Origin: Litorimonas cladophorae
Lineage (GTDB): Bacteria > Pseudomonadota > Alphaproteobacteria > Caulobacterales > Maricaulaceae
Direction: 5' to 3'
Length of the DNA: 64,000 bases
Assembly (NCBI RefSeq): GCF_014652455.1
Contig: NZ_BMYV01000001.1
Coordinates: 1,054,001-1,118,000, forward strand
This document shows, one piece after another, positions 51,993 to 60,733 of the stretch. The notes under the pieces are model-generated. The model saw only the letters and a program-made list of their open reading frames with translations. It had not been told where the DNA came from and did no database searches. The position numbers and the translations under genes were made by a program. How positions within the stretch are numbered: position 1 is the first letter of the stretch; each line of letters begins with the position of its first letter.

Positions 51993-52453
51993 GTTTTTCT
52001 CCCAATTGTAAAAGACTGCGATTTGACCCTTTTGACAAGGTTTGATTTCTCACAATCCCACAAATTTTACTGTGAACAAATATAGAACATTTATCAACCA
52101 AATTTGCGTCAAAACCAGTGCCAGACGAAAGTATTTTCTCATAAATTACAGTTGTAACCCGAGATAATGCGTAGGCCTCATGCAAGGTGTCACCCCCATT
52201 TTTCCTAAGCATAGCAAGGAATAACGCCAAAACGGTGACACCAGGCCTCTTGGCAGTGGTGTCACGAAAAACGATGTGCAGACAATGCGTTAGCATGGGG
52301 ATGACACCACCCCCTTTTATCTTGCCTTCCGCGCCTTCCACCCGCGCCCTGCCTCCATCGCACCTATCGCGCAACTTCTAGAAGTCCCGCAAACTTCGAA
52401 CTTCCACCAGCTTTTCGAATGATATTTTCTAATCAAAATGCTATAGTTTGGGC
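51993..52453. other. Gene-free control region of the island with four GGTGTCAC repeats
   Basis: No coding frame is credible. Four copies of GGTGTCA(C/T) occur in alternating orientation at 52186-52194 (+), 52234-52242 (-), 52258-52265 (+) and 52300-52308 (-), the first pair making a perfect 9-bp inverted repeat. The segment lies between the methyltransferase (left, minus) and a small ORF (right, plus), so it should contain both promoters. Confidence 0.6.
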
Positions 52454-52639
52454 ATGACAAAAACAGCTACACCCCGCCTGCTTTCATTTTCCGACCTCAC
52501 ACATGCCCGCCGAATAGCGGCCCAACTTGTTGAAACTTTGGGTGATGAATACTGGCCAGCTTTTGACTGCCTCGACCGCGAGTTGGAGAGCCGTCGCGGG
52601 CGTGAAAACCGCCTCCAAAACGCACTCTCGGCAAACTAA
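52454..52639 (+). CDS. Small island protein of unknown function
   Basis: A 61-residue, probably helical protein: THARRIAAQLVETLGDEYWPAFDCLDRELESR reads as two amphipathic helices. Small proteins with this GDEYWPxFxxLxxEL pattern are frequent in alphaproteobacterial genomic islands, usually near integrases; no function is known to me. ATG at 52454 is preferred over the TTG two codons earlier. There is no strong ribosome site. Confidence 0.6.
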   Translation: MTKTATPRLLSFSDLTHARRIAAQLVETLGDEYWPAFDCLDRELESRRGRENRLQNALSAN

Positions 52640-52744
52640 ACTCTTACGGATAGAACCGCACGGCGGGACTGCTGGAGCCGCCCACACGAGTGCAGGCAGG
52701 CGCGCCGTGCTTGCCGCGATAGCGGCAAAAGAACACTATGAATT

Positions 52745-53228
52745 TTATTGCTTCATGTAGTTTAAAATGAATTCTCGTTGCTCCACAGTATCAGGAACAG
52801 TCACGCCACGAGCATCACTTACGCTCTTGATTGCTTCCGCAGCATCCATTCCTAGCTCTTGTAATATGCAGCACGATAACAAACCCGCTCGACCAATTCC
52901 CGCGCGGCAATGTATTGCTAAACTCGCTTCATTTTTCAAAAGCTCCGCTGATTTAAGTGCTAACTGTTTAAGTAAATTCAGATCAGGCAAGCCGCGATCA
53001 CGTATCGGAAGTCGAGTAAAACCAATGTTAGCTTTGGCGCAAAAAAAACTCTTCATCCAATAGGTTTAGCTCATCTATTTCATCACTTCGCAGCAAAGAA
53101 ACAACATCAGTAAGCCCCACCGTTTTATAGTGTGCAATATCATCCTCCAGCCATTCCCCTGATGGTTTTGGCATAATAAAGAGGCATCCAGCAGGACAGT
53201 TTGCGATTAAGTATAGTGATGGTTTCAT
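52745..53228 (-). pseudogene. Protein tyrosine phosphatase-like gene with frameshift in a T8 run
   Basis: The N-terminal part (from ATG 53228, MKPSLYLIANCPAG) and the C-terminal part (to 52745) join into one protein of about 160 residues if the run of eight T (A8 at 53041-53048) is read as seven: LLDEEFF then continues CAKANIGFTRLPIRDRGLP. The active-site loop HCRAGIGR (Cys-x5-Arg) is intact in the second part. Dual-specificity-like phosphatases of this size occur in islands; the substrate is unknown. As written the gene gives only a 66-residue fragment. The lesion could be a sequencing error, genuine decay or slippage-based switching. Confidence 0.75.
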
Positions 53229-53393
53229 AGGTCTCTTGCTGTAGTTTGATTTAGTAAGGCGCGTCGGGCGGTTACCCTCAACCGCTACTGGGTGGACGAT
53301 TTTACGACCCAAGTTGTCACCGATATTGCTTGATTACTGGCGCGCTTGCGTAAGTTAACTACCTTTACCCTAAGGCGAAAGGGAATTCGCAGA

Positions 53394-54776
53394 TTATGCA
53401 CTAGCAACAAAAGGAAAGCCCGCGAGTAGCTCTGGTGTGACGGGATGGGTTATCTTTTGCAGCTCGTCTCTGCGGTACCTTAGCGAGCCTCCATCGCCGT
53501 AATAAGGGCGTGGGTTTCGGTGTCCCATGAGGGTGCAGCGCAAGCCGTAGTCCAGCCCTGCCTCCAACATTCTCTTCTCAAAGCTGTGCCGAAAGCTGTA
53601 AATGCGGTGGTTAGAACTCGGCAAAAGGCCGCGCGATTTGAACGCCTTTTGCAGCGTTTGCGAAAGTAAATAGCCGCGATCTCGGTAGTGTGGGAAGCCG
53701 TCGCGGGCGTGTTTCATAGCCTCTAGGCTTATGCCTAAAAGCGGAATTTCTCGAATTGATGCCTCTGATTTCAGTTGCCTTTCAGCCGTTGAACGGATGC
53801 GAATATGCGGCACTTCATCGTCCAGACGGATGTTTTCTGGCAAGATATTCGCCAGTTCGCTGGGCCTGCACCCTGTCTCGATTAGGGCCAAACAAAGCAA
53901 AGCGGCCTCGCGTTTTAGCCCTTCAAAGACATTCGGTTTCATGATGCTTTCGCGCACAAAGCTATTCGTAAACGGTTTCACTTGCTTCATCTTCTTGGCC
54001 GAAAAGCGCAAATTTCGGAACGGGTTTTGGCGGTCTTCCTCGCCCACATGTTCAAAATACATTCGGTAAAGCTTGCGCAGATTGCCCAAGTCTCTATTGG
54101 CGCTGCTTCCGCTTAACGGCTTTGCCCCGTTCTTGGGATACACCTTGTCAGCCCAAAATTTATAGACCTTGCGTCCGTGCTCGCGGTCAATCTTGCGCAT
54201 ATCGACGTCGCCATTGAGCTTCACAAAGTTAGCCACGGCGCGCCGCTTTACCTTCTCGTATGTGGCGCGTTGCTCTGGCGATTTCCCCGCGACCTCGTCC
54301 AAGGCAATCTCGGTTAAGTATATTTCGAGTGCTTTGGTAATCGTCACTTTATCGGGTTTCACCGTGCCAATCAGCACGGGTGCGGCGCGCTCTATATCTA
54401 CTCTCTGGCGGGTCTGTAGCGCCTCTAGGTGCAATAAACGATATGCCAGCTCTTCATAGTTGTGAGGTTCTGTTAGCTCTTCTACGGGCTTGTAGGTGAA
54501 GCCCATCGCGCTTGCATCCTGACGGGCTTGGCGCAGGGAGCGGTCAACACTGGGGCGCGTGAAAGTGGATGGATTCAGCTTGTGCCATTTGGCGTTGTCG
54601 GCCTCTACGCACATATCACGGCGCTTCCGAGCCAGACTCACACTATCAGTTTCAAGCGAGCGCGAAATAATCGTCTGGCCCATTTGACTAGCTACAAGGT
54701 TTGGAACGCGGCGGACATAGTACCAGACCTCCCCGCGAAGTTTTAGGTATTGGTTAGGGCGGCGTATCGTTTTCAT
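53394..54776 (-). CDS. Tyrosine recombinase (phage-type integrase)
   Basis: A 460-residue site-specific recombinase. The N-terminal segment (RPNQYLKLRGEVWYYVRRVP) is a DUF6538-type arm-binding region, followed by a SAM-like core-binding domain (about 130-260) and the catalytic domain. Catalytic residues are visible: Arg in ETGCRPSEL, Lys in the RSTAERQLKSEASIREIPL hairpin, His-x-x-Arg in IYSFRHSF, and the nucleophile Tyr in PYYGDGGSLRYRR or nearby after LMGHR. It starts 180 bp from the tRNA end in which the island is inserted and should catalyse integration at the 19-bp core. Confidence 0.93.
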   Translation of the reverse strand: MKTIRRPNQYLKLRGEVWYYVRRVPNLVASQMGQTIISRSLETDSVSLARKRRDMCVEADNAKWHKLNPSTFTRPSVDRSLRQARQDASAMGFTYKPVEELTEPHNYEELAYRLLHLEALQTRQRVDIERAAPVLIGTVKPDKVTITKALEIYLTEIALDEVAGKSPEQRATYEKVKRRAVANFVKLNGDVDMRKIDREHGRKVYKFWADKVYPKNGAKPLSGSSANRDLGNLRKLYRMYFEHVGEEDRQNPFRNLRFSAKKMKQVKPFTNSFVRESIMKPNVFEGLKREAALLCLALIETGCRPSELANILPENIRLDDEVPHIRIRSTAERQLKSEASIREIPLLGISLEAMKHARDGFPHYRDRGYLLSQTLQKAFKSRGLLPSSNHRIYSFRHSFEKRMLEAGLDYGLRCTLMGHRNPRPYYGDGGSLRYRRDELQKITHPVTPELLAGFPFVASA

Positions 54777-54952
54777 GGGCGTTCTCCCGATGGCCGCACC
54801 TCTTGGGGTTAGAGGTTAGGTGCACTCATTTGTGGTACAGATTGTGTACCAATTTGTGCATCAGGACACGAAAACAAGTAAAAGTAGTTACAAGTTTCCA
54901 CAGGAAACCTAAACAATTACAAGGACTTACGTGTCCATTGTCAGAAGAAATT

Positions 54953-54971
54953 TGGTGCGGCCGAGAAGACT
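54953..54971. repeat. Attachment-site copy within tRNA-Leu
   Basis: Same 19 bp as at 45746-45764. It contains the acceptor-stem 3' strand, discriminator base and CCA, plus part of the T arm. Confidence 0.9.
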
Positions 54972-55039
54972 CGAACTTCCACGGGTGTTACCCCACAGCG
55001 ACCTCAACGCTGCGCGTCTACCAATTCCGCCACGGCCGC
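54953..55039 (-). tRNA. tRNA-Leu (anticodon GAG)
   Basis: An 87-nt gene with encoded CCA. The acceptor stem GCGGCCG pairs with CGGCCGC, the D arm has AATTGGTAGA, the anticodon stem CAGCG/CGCTG encloses TTGAGGT (anticodon GAG), a long variable arm (class II) follows, and the T loop is TTCGAGT. It decodes CUC/CUU. The 3' end serves as the island insertion site and was restored by the incoming copy. Confidence 0.95.
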
Positions 55040-55260
55040 ACATTAAGGTTGGCGCGCAATAGACAGCCCCGCACCAAATGTGAAGCGAAAAATACCAAGA
55101 CACTGCAAACTGTTTAGATCACCCCAAATCGCGAGCTCTGTGCACCTTTGGCGATGGGCTGCCGGATAGCGGCTCTGTCAACATCCATCCGGAAATTCAT
55201 CCTATGTCGCCCGTAAAATTCGGCTTATACACGGTCCCAACACAAACTTGGAGCTGTCCC

Positions 55261-55734
55261 ATGAAAGCGCTATTTCTGATCCCTGCCCTATGCGGCACGT
55301 TACTCCTGGCAGCGTGCAGTGAGACCACGACACTCGAAGCAGAAGGTCCGGCCGCCGTTAAGGCGAAAGCCGAGAAGATACAGGCCAAGGCGGCGAATGA
55401 AGTGTCGACGAAAGACGTGGGTGAGCTGATCGATTATTTCGGAGACGAGGCTGAAGAAATCACCGTCGTCTTGAAAAAGGTCGTCGATGGCCCGACAGCT
55501 GAGGCCGCTATCGCAGACGTCCGCGCAACAATTCCACGTCTAAACGCAACGCTCGAAGCCTTCCAAAATCAGGATATGTCCGACATGAAGGCGAGCATTG
55601 CGATGCTAAAGAAGATGCCTGCCATGTTAGAAAAGCAAAGCCAGTTGATCACAGAAGTGAAGCGAATTTCGGAAATCCCAGAGGCGCGTGCCGTATTGGA
55701 AAAAGAATTCGATGAATTGGACCTCTTCAAATAA
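55261..55734 (+). CDS. Putative lipoprotein
   Basis: A 157-residue protein with a lipoprotein signal ([19 protein letters not shown], lipobox LAAC at 16-19) and a mature helical domain rich in Ala, Lys and Glu (coiled-coil-like, about 30-150). GGAG lies seven bases before the ATG at 55261; the frame starts earlier at 55204 but that would bury the signal. No family recognised. lipB follows closely, its coding similarity beginning almost at this gene's stop. Confidence 0.78.
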   Translation: MKALFLIPALCGTLLLAACSETTTLEAEGPAAVKAKAEKIQAKAANEVSTKDVGELIDYFGDEAEEITVVLKKVVDGPTAEAAIADVRATIPRLNATLEAFQNQDMSDMKASIAMLKKMPAMLEKQSQLITEVKRISEIPEARAVLEKEFDELDLFK

Positions 55735-55814
55735 CCAATTCGATTTACAGCTCCGACCCCGTTGTTTGGGAGGTCGCGTCAGACCGTGTCCCTTACCCAT
55801 TTGCACATGAGCGT

Positions 55815-56393
55815 ATGCAAACCCGCGCCGCTGCGATTGCGGCGGGGGACGCGGATGAACTGGTTTGGCTGCTTGAGCATCCACCGCTTTATACAGCTGG
55901 GACATCCGCCAACCCCGCGGACCTTGTAGCTCCTGATCGGTTTGAGGTTCACAAGATTGGCCGTGGCGGGCAATACACCTATCACGGGCCTGGACAACGC
56001 GTCGGCTACGCCATGCTGGACCTGCGCAAACGGGGGCGCGATGTGTCTGCATTTGTACGCGGTTTAGAGCAATGGATTATCGACGCATTGGCGGAGTTTG
56101 ATGTATCCGCAGAGCGGCGGTGCGGGCGCGTCGGTGTTTGGATTGTCAGACCTGACGGGCGCGAAGAGAAAATCGCAGCGATCGGCGTTCGTTTGAAAAA
56201 ATGGGTGAGCTTTCATGGGATCAGTATTAATCTGAACCCTGACCTCTCGCATTTTGACGGAATCGTGCCCTGCGGCATTCGCGAACATGGCGTGGCGAGT
56301 CTGGCGTCTTTGGGGCGTGACGTGTCGATGGAAGAATTGGACGTTGCGCTAAAATCCAGCTTTGAGCGTATTTTCAGCCCAACAAAATCCTAG
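55815..56393 (+). CDS. lipB: Octanoyl-[ACP]:protein octanoyltransferase
   Basis: LipB moves octanoyl from acyl carrier protein to lipoyl-dependent enzymes. From the ATG at 55815 it is 192 residues: [12 protein letters not shown], the [14 protein letters not shown] core, the catalytic lysine region [12 protein letters not shown] and the catalytic cysteine in [13 protein letters not shown]. LipB proteins are normally 20-30 residues longer at the start, and codons just upstream continue the family pattern in frame ([18 protein letters not shown], 55761-55814). Yet between the in-frame stop at 55713 and 55815 there is no ATG, GTG or TTG; only ATT (55716, 55743) and ATA (55731). The true start may be non-standard, or a base change has occurred. 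Confidence 0.9.
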   Translation: MQTRAAAIAAGDADELVWLLEHPPLYTAGTSANPADLVAPDRFEVHKIGRGGQYTYHGPGQRVGYAMLDLRKRGRDVSAFVRGLEQWIIDALAEFDVSAERRCGRVGVWIVRPDGREEKIAAIGVRLKKWVSFHGISINLNPDLSHFDGIVPCGIREHGVASLASLGRDVSMEELDVALKSSFERIFSPTKS

Positions 56394-56432
56394 GCCAAGC
56401 TGATAAAGCTGATCACAAATTTTTCCGCAAAA

Positions 56433-56458
56433 AAAGGCCCACCGAATGGCGGGCCTTT
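56433..56458 (-). terminator. Terminator between convergent lipB and DUF805 gene
   Basis: AAAGGCCC(A)CC-GAAT-GGCGGGCCTTT forms an 11-position stem with one mismatch. In the minus direction it is followed by a seven-T run, so it ends the DUF805 transcript and may also act on lipB. Confidence 0.8.
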
Positions 56459-56482
56459 CGCAATCATTTTTCAAAGTGCGAC

Positions 56483-57025
56483 CTAGGAGTCGCCCGTTGT
56501 CGCTGGACCGAATTGGTTGTCATGCGCATCTGATTTGTTGAACATATTGATCAAGAAGGCAGCTATACCTGTCGCAACAAGACTAGCAATAGCGCTAGGG
56601 ATAGCAGCTTGCTTTGCGAGAGCGGGGCCAAACTCGTCGGTGATCTCTTTGGTGATCTCCATAATCTCTCCAAAGCCTGTAGCACCTGCCATACGGGCTT
56701 CCATCGCGAGCTTCATTTCAGCTTCGGCGGCACCTGGCATCACCGCGCCAAGGATCATTGAAATAACGATCACGATTACAAGCCACAGCAGGAACCAAAC
56801 GATACTCATCCAACCTGATTTTCCTGCATCATGGCTACGCTTGATCAGTAAGAAGAAAGACGGAATAATTAGTAAAAACGATACGTAGCCCAAAAGCTGA
56901 GATATTTGAAAACTGAACAAGCCAGTCAAAGATATAATTGCACTGATGGCGGCAAGGACCATCATGCCTTTCATGAAGGCGGCGGGACCAATACGGCCCG
57001 ATGGTGAAAATAGTAGGTTACCCAT
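56483..57025 (-). CDS. DUF805-family membrane protein (first)
   Basis: A 180-residue inner-membrane protein with four helices. The start LLFSPSGRIGPAAFMKG is the DUF805 signature, followed by IPSFFLLIKRSHDAGKSGW. A loop of about 50 residues (100-150, acidic) separates helices three and four. Function of the family is unknown. A second DUF805 gene sits 73 bp upstream on the same strand, probably a duplication. Confidence 0.88.
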   Translation of the reverse strand: MGNLLFSPSGRIGPAAFMKGMMVLAAISAIISLTGLFSFQISQLLGYVSFLLIIPSFFLLIKRSHDAGKSGWMSIVWFLLWLVIVIVISMILGAVMPGAAEAEMKLAMEARMAGATGFGEIMEITKEITDEFGPALAKQAAIPSAIASLVATGIAAFLINMFNKSDAHDNQFGPATTGDS

Positions 57026-57098
57026 AAGAATCTCTCCCTCTTATTGTTTAGCAATAAGAGATTGACGTAATCTTACAAAAAAGCAAGAAAAATCGAAC

Positions 57099-57617
57099 CT
57101 ATTTCGATATTGGGGCGCCGTAGCGATTTGTATCTGCATCGGGTTTTGCGAGCCCTAACCAGAGCGTGAATCCCGCTAAAAGCGCCACAATTGTGAAGCT
57201 CAAGATGGCTTCACCTTGCTTTTGTCGCGGTCCAAATTCGGCGTTAAGGCGTTCTACGACTTCTGGGGGTGGCGGATTATCCTGAGTATATTCGCTAAAG
57301 GCGGCAAAATATTCGGCTCCACCATATACGAGCATGACAATGATCATGGCTGCGAGCATCGCGCAAATGAGGCCAGTGACGGGCCAAAGTGTCCGACCAA
57401 TGTCGTGCAGGCGTTTACCATAAACACTATAGGCGATCTGCAAAATCACAAATGGAAAGGCCAATACGGCAAAGAAACCCGCCATAGAACCGCCCAGCGC
57501 ATTAATCAGTAAACCATAACCGCTGAAAATCACGACAAGCCCGACTATACCGATCAGATAATCTCGGCGTCCGATACGTCCACTGGGGGAAAACAGAAGT
57601 TTGATTAAATTTGGCAT
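57099..57617 (-). CDS. DUF805-family membrane protein (second)
   Basis: A 172-residue paralogue of the adjacent gene with the same layout: LLFSPSGRIGRRDYLIG at the start, AYSVYGKRLHDIGRTLWP centrally, and an acidic-proline loop (DNPPPPEVVERLNAEFGP) before the last helix. It precedes the other copy in the same direction. Divergence between them is considerable, so the duplication is old. Role unknown. Confidence 0.88.
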   Translation of the reverse strand: MPNLIKLLFSPSGRIGRRDYLIGIVGLVVIFSGYGLLINALGGSMAGFFAVLAFPFVILQIAYSVYGKRLHDIGRTLWPVTGLICAMLAAMIIVMLVYGGAEYFAAFSEYTQDNPPPPEVVERLNAEFGPRQKQGEAILSFTIVALLAGFTLWLGLAKPDADTNRYGAPISK

Positions 57618-57696
57618 AGTCGCGGTTTACCGCCCAATTCGCGCGGCGCAAGCCCTACGACCTGTATCGACCCGCTCCGCGACGAAAATGCCGCGG

Positions 57697-59577
57697 TTAA
57701 CCCCCTGTATCTTGAGCCGCGTCTTGCGTTTTATTGAGCGTATCCATGAGCAATGCACGGTGCCTGTCAGAGCGCTCTGCCAGAGCCGCGATATCGTCGC
57801 GCATTTCGTAGGTCTCCTCCGCCATCTTAAAATCCAAGGCCAGGAAATCTTTGGCCAGACGCGCGGAACGGATATCATCGAAATCCAAGAGCGTTAGAGC
57901 CTTCTCGCCCATCGCCAGCGCCCCACGAATTGTTTCTCGTTCAACGTAATCAACCTCTTCGGCCAACAGATCGAAAAGATGCGTTCGACCCCGCGCGCGT
58001 GCGAGAATTTTAAGATGCGGAAAGCTATGCTTGATCGCCTTCACCGCCGTCGTCACGGCCTCGCGGTCATCCATCGCGACAACCACAATTCGCGCGTCAT
58101 CGGCGCCGGCGATGCGCAGGAGGTCCATATCCGTCCCGTCACCATAGTAAACCCTGTGACCAAATTGCTTTAGAAATTCAATGTGGTCGCCGTCTTTATC
58201 GATAATGGTTGTTCCGATATTTTGGGTCTGTAGCAAGCGACCGACGATCTGACCGACCCGCCCGAACCCTAAAATCAGCACAGGGTTTTGATGGTTCTGC
58301 GGCCCCTCACCTGTCGTGGCCGCTGTGCGCAATCGCGGCGCGATCAATTTGTCATAAGCCAGCACAAGGATCGGCGTCAGCGCCATGGAGATCGCAACGA
58401 CAGCATTGAGGAAACCGCCTGTTTCAGGACGCAGAACACCCTCGGAAATCGCAAACTGGAACAAAACGAACCCGAACTCCCCTGCCTGACAGAGAAGCAC
58501 CGCGAAAAGGATCCTAGGCGACAAATCCAATTTAAATATTGTGCCGATTGCGAATAAAATCGCAAATTTCAGAATGAGCAAGCCGCTCACAACGCCCAAA
58601 ATTTCCAACGGATATTGGGCAAGCGTTTCGAAGTTTAAACTCATACCCACGCTGATGAAAAACAGCCCAAGTAGCAAGGCTTTGAAGGGTTCAATGTCGG
58701 ATTCTAACTGATGGCGATATTCACTATCGGCTAAGACGACTCCTGCGATAAAGGCCCCTAAAGCTGAGGACAGGCCCAGCCAATTCATCAGCAGTGCGGC
58801 GCCAACCACCAGCAGCAAAGCAATCGCGGTAAAGGTTTCGCGGACCTTTGAACGTGCAATCAAGCGAAATACGGGTCGCAACAGCAGCCGCCCAGAAAGG
58901 ACCATCCCGCCAAACACCGCGAAAATGGCGACAGGTAACCACATACCCTCGGGCTTTGGAATGCCGCCAGACACAGCCCCATGGTCGGACGCCCCGCCAT
59001 GATCGCCTGCATAACTCGGAACCTGTGACGCCTCTTGTCCAAGGTCGACCCCTGCCCCCCAAACCGCGAGAAGCGGCAGCGCCGCGATCATCGCAATGAC
59101 AATAACATCTTGGAACAAAAGAACCGAAAACCCGGATCTTCCCTCAGGGTGCCCCATAATTGATCGGTCTTGCATGATTTGAATGGCAATCGCGGTGGAA
59201 GACAATGCTAAGGCCATGCCGATCACAATGGCTTCAGCCGTAGGTACATCGAGGGCTATTGCGATCGCTGTAATCGCGACAACTGTCGCAAAGACTTGGA
59301 TGCCCCCCAGCCCTAACAGGCGCGTTCGCATCTCCCATAACGCCTTAGGCTGGAGTTCTAAACCGATGAGGAACAGCATCATCACGACGCCAAATTCAGA
59401 AAAATGCAGGATGGTCTCAGGTTCTGCGATCAAGCCCAGAACGTGAGGTCCGATCAATACACCCGCGATAAGATACCCAATCACTGACCCTAATCCGGTC
59501 AGTTTGGAAATCGGAACCAGAACGCAAGCGGCAGCTAAAAAAACGAAAACGGAAAATAAAAGATCAGTACCCATCAT
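57697..59577 (-). CDS. CPA2-family cation:proton antiporter with RCK domain (KefB/KefC-like)
   Basis: A 626-residue inner-membrane protein: about 13 helices (residues 1-405) with ILIGLELQPKALW-type and SSTAIAIQIMQDR motifs, then a cytoplasmic RCK/TrkA-N domain starting LILGFGRVGQIVGRLL (about 430-545) that binds NAD(H). The family exports K+ in exchange for H+, in E. coli under glutathione control. An unusual loop of about 35 residues with several His, Asp and Gly (GDHGGASDHG near 200) interrupts the membrane domain. No KefF/KefG-type ancillary gene is adjacent. ATGs at 59577 and 59574 are equally possible starts. Confidence 0.92.
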   Translation of the reverse strand: MMGTDLLFSVFVFLAAACVLVPISKLTGLGSVIGYLIAGVLIGPHVLGLIAEPETILHFSEFGVVMMLFLIGLELQPKALWEMRTRLLGLGGIQVFATVVAITAIAIALDVPTAEAIVIGMALALSSTAIAIQIMQDRSIMGHPEGRSGFSVLLFQDVIVIAMIAALPLLAVWGAGVDLGQEASQVPSYAGDHGGASDHGAVSGGIPKPEGMWLPVAIFAVFGGMVLSGRLLLRPVFRLIARSKVRETFTAIALLLVVGAALLMNWLGLSSALGAFIAGVVLADSEYRHQLESDIEPFKALLLGLFFISVGMSLNFETLAQYPLEILGVVSGLLILKFAILFAIGTIFKLDLSPRILFAVLLCQAGEFGFVLFQFAISEGVLRPETGGFLNAVVAISMALTPILVLAYDKLIAPRLRTAATTGEGPQNHQNPVLILGFGRVGQIVGRLLQTQNIGTTIIDKDGDHIEFLKQFGHRVYYGDGTDMDLLRIAGADDARIVVVAMDDREAVTTAVKAIKHSFPHLKILARARGRTHLFDLLAEEVDYVERETIRGALAMGEKALTLLDFDDIRSARLAKDFLALDFKMAEETYEMRDDIAALAERSDRHRALLMDTLNKTQDAAQDTGG

Positions 59578-59603
59578 ATTCTCCGATTATGGTATGCGAT
59601 CGC

Positions 59604-60017
59604 TCAGACTTCGCCCAGCGTCGTTTCAATGATGTTCCCATGTTCCATGATTTTGTGAACTGGGCATTTATTGGCGATTTCGACCAAACGGCTTCGCGCA
59701 TCCGCGTCTAAATCACCTCTTACAAACAGCACCCGCTTAAAGACGTTGTGCGTTTCGTTATCGGTCGTTTTGCGCAAGCTATGTGTGACTGTGACGGAGA
59801 TATTCTCAACGTCCCATTTTTTACGTCCCGCATACATGCGCAAGGTGATAGCGGTGCAACTGCCCAAAGAGGCGCAAAGATATTCAAACGGTGAAGGTCC
59901 TAAATCGGCGCTGCCATAACTCAGCGGTTCATCCGCATATAATTTATGCCGACCATTTTCGACATCCAGCGTGTATTTTCCACCAGGACGTTCTGTGACT
60001 GTTACAGGTGAAGCCAT
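59604..60017 (-). CDS. OsmC-family hydroperoxide-reductase-like protein
   Basis: A 137-residue OsmC/YhfA-type protein with the two conserved cysteines: CASLGSCTAITLRMYA (second Cys about 53) and ANKCPVHKIME (about 119). The family reduces organic hydroperoxides or binds persulfides and other thiols. Its ATG shares a base with the ATP12 stop (TAATG), putting it at the end of an operon with rluA-type and crcB genes. Confidence 0.9.
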   Translation of the reverse strand: MASPVTVTERPGGKYTLDVENGRHKLYADEPLSYGSADLGPSPFEYLCASLGSCTAITLRMYAGRKKWDVENISVTVTHSLRKTTDNETHNVFKRVLFVRGDLDADARSRLVEIANKCPVHKIMEHGNIIETTLGEV

Positions 60018-60733
60018 TATAAGATCTCCAAAATTCCGCCCAAGGCTATTGTTTCGGCCCGCAGCGCATTCGTGATGTCGGCTTGCTGTTCATCTTCGCC
60101 CCAGAGTTCAATCTGATAATCGGCGTCGACGCGTGAAATATCGAATGCGGCCTCAGCAGATAGCACCCCCTTGAGAACCGCTAAGGATAAGACGACCGAC
60201 CCGTAAACCGCGATCAAATGCACAAAGAGCGTCAGTCGCACATCATCAAGCTGTCGTGCGAATGCCTCGACAGCGTCCAAACTCCCCTCAGGTTGATCGA
60301 TAGCTTGCAAAGCGTCAGTTACATTTAGGGTTATGCCCTGCGCTGCCGCCCAATCCTGCCAAACGTCCCACGCCGCGCTTTGGCGTTCCTTAAGAATACG
60401 AGGGTTTGGAGCGCGGTAACTAATTAGGTCTGTCGCCGCATATCGCCGCGCTTCGGCGAACAAATCTTCACGTCGGCTTGGCGTTTGTTCGGTGGCCACG
60501 TTGAATAAACGGGTCAGTGGCATCAGGCTCGGATTGATACGTTCGTCTTGGGCTTCCCACTCCCCAGCCACACGCTGCGCCAAGGTCTTCGTTGGGAAAG
60601 TCAGAAGAAGTTTACCGGGCGTCCGAATTTGCCGTCCATCCAGCAACACCCGCCAAGCAATCGCATCATCTTCGACAATTTTGTCGACGGTGACAGACTC
60701 GTAAAAACGCTTATTCAGTCGGCCCTTGCTCAC
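60017..60733 (-). CDS. ATP12-family F1-ATPase assembly chaperone
   Basis: A 238-residue protein matching ATP12, which binds the F1 alpha subunit during ATP synthase assembly in mitochondria and alphaproteobacteria. LNKRFYESVTV and WRVLLDGRQIRTPGKLLLTFPTKTLA open the domain; MPLTRLFNVA and DLISYRAPNP are conserved segments. The ATG overlaps the pseudouridine synthase stop by 4 bp. ATP synthase genes are not in this window. Confidence 0.92.
   Translation of the reverse strand: MSKGRLNKRFYESVTVDKIVEDDAIAWRVLLDGRQIRTPGKLLLTFPTKTLAQRVAGEWEAQDERINPSLMPLTRLFNVATEQTPSRREDLFAEARRYAATDLISYRAPNPRILKERQSAAWDVWQDWAAAQGITLNVTDALQAIDQPEGSLDAVEAFARQLDDVRLTLFVHLIAVYGSVVLSLAVLKGVLSAEAAFDISRVDADYQIELWGEDEQQADITNALRAETIALGGILEIL

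Larger units (their letters stand above)
45746..54971. mobile_element. Integrative genomic island in tRNA-Leu, carrying defence genes
   Basis: The island is bounded by a 19-bp direct repeat, one copy being the 3' end of tRNA-Leu(GAG) and the other a stranded copy at 45746. A tyrosine integrase lies next to the tRNA copy. Cargo is an Eco29kI-like restriction-modification pair, an OLD nuclease/UvrD helicase pair, a broken phosphatase and a small ORF. No conjugation, replication or excisionase gene is seen, so it is probably mobilised by others or is fixed. Confidence 0.88.

Noticed and set aside
45704-52287. Shared 14-mer ATGTGCAGACAATG at 45704 and 52274, considered as an integrase arm site
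   Set aside because: Several exact 14-mer matches are expected by chance in 64 kb, and one copy lies outside the island boundary.
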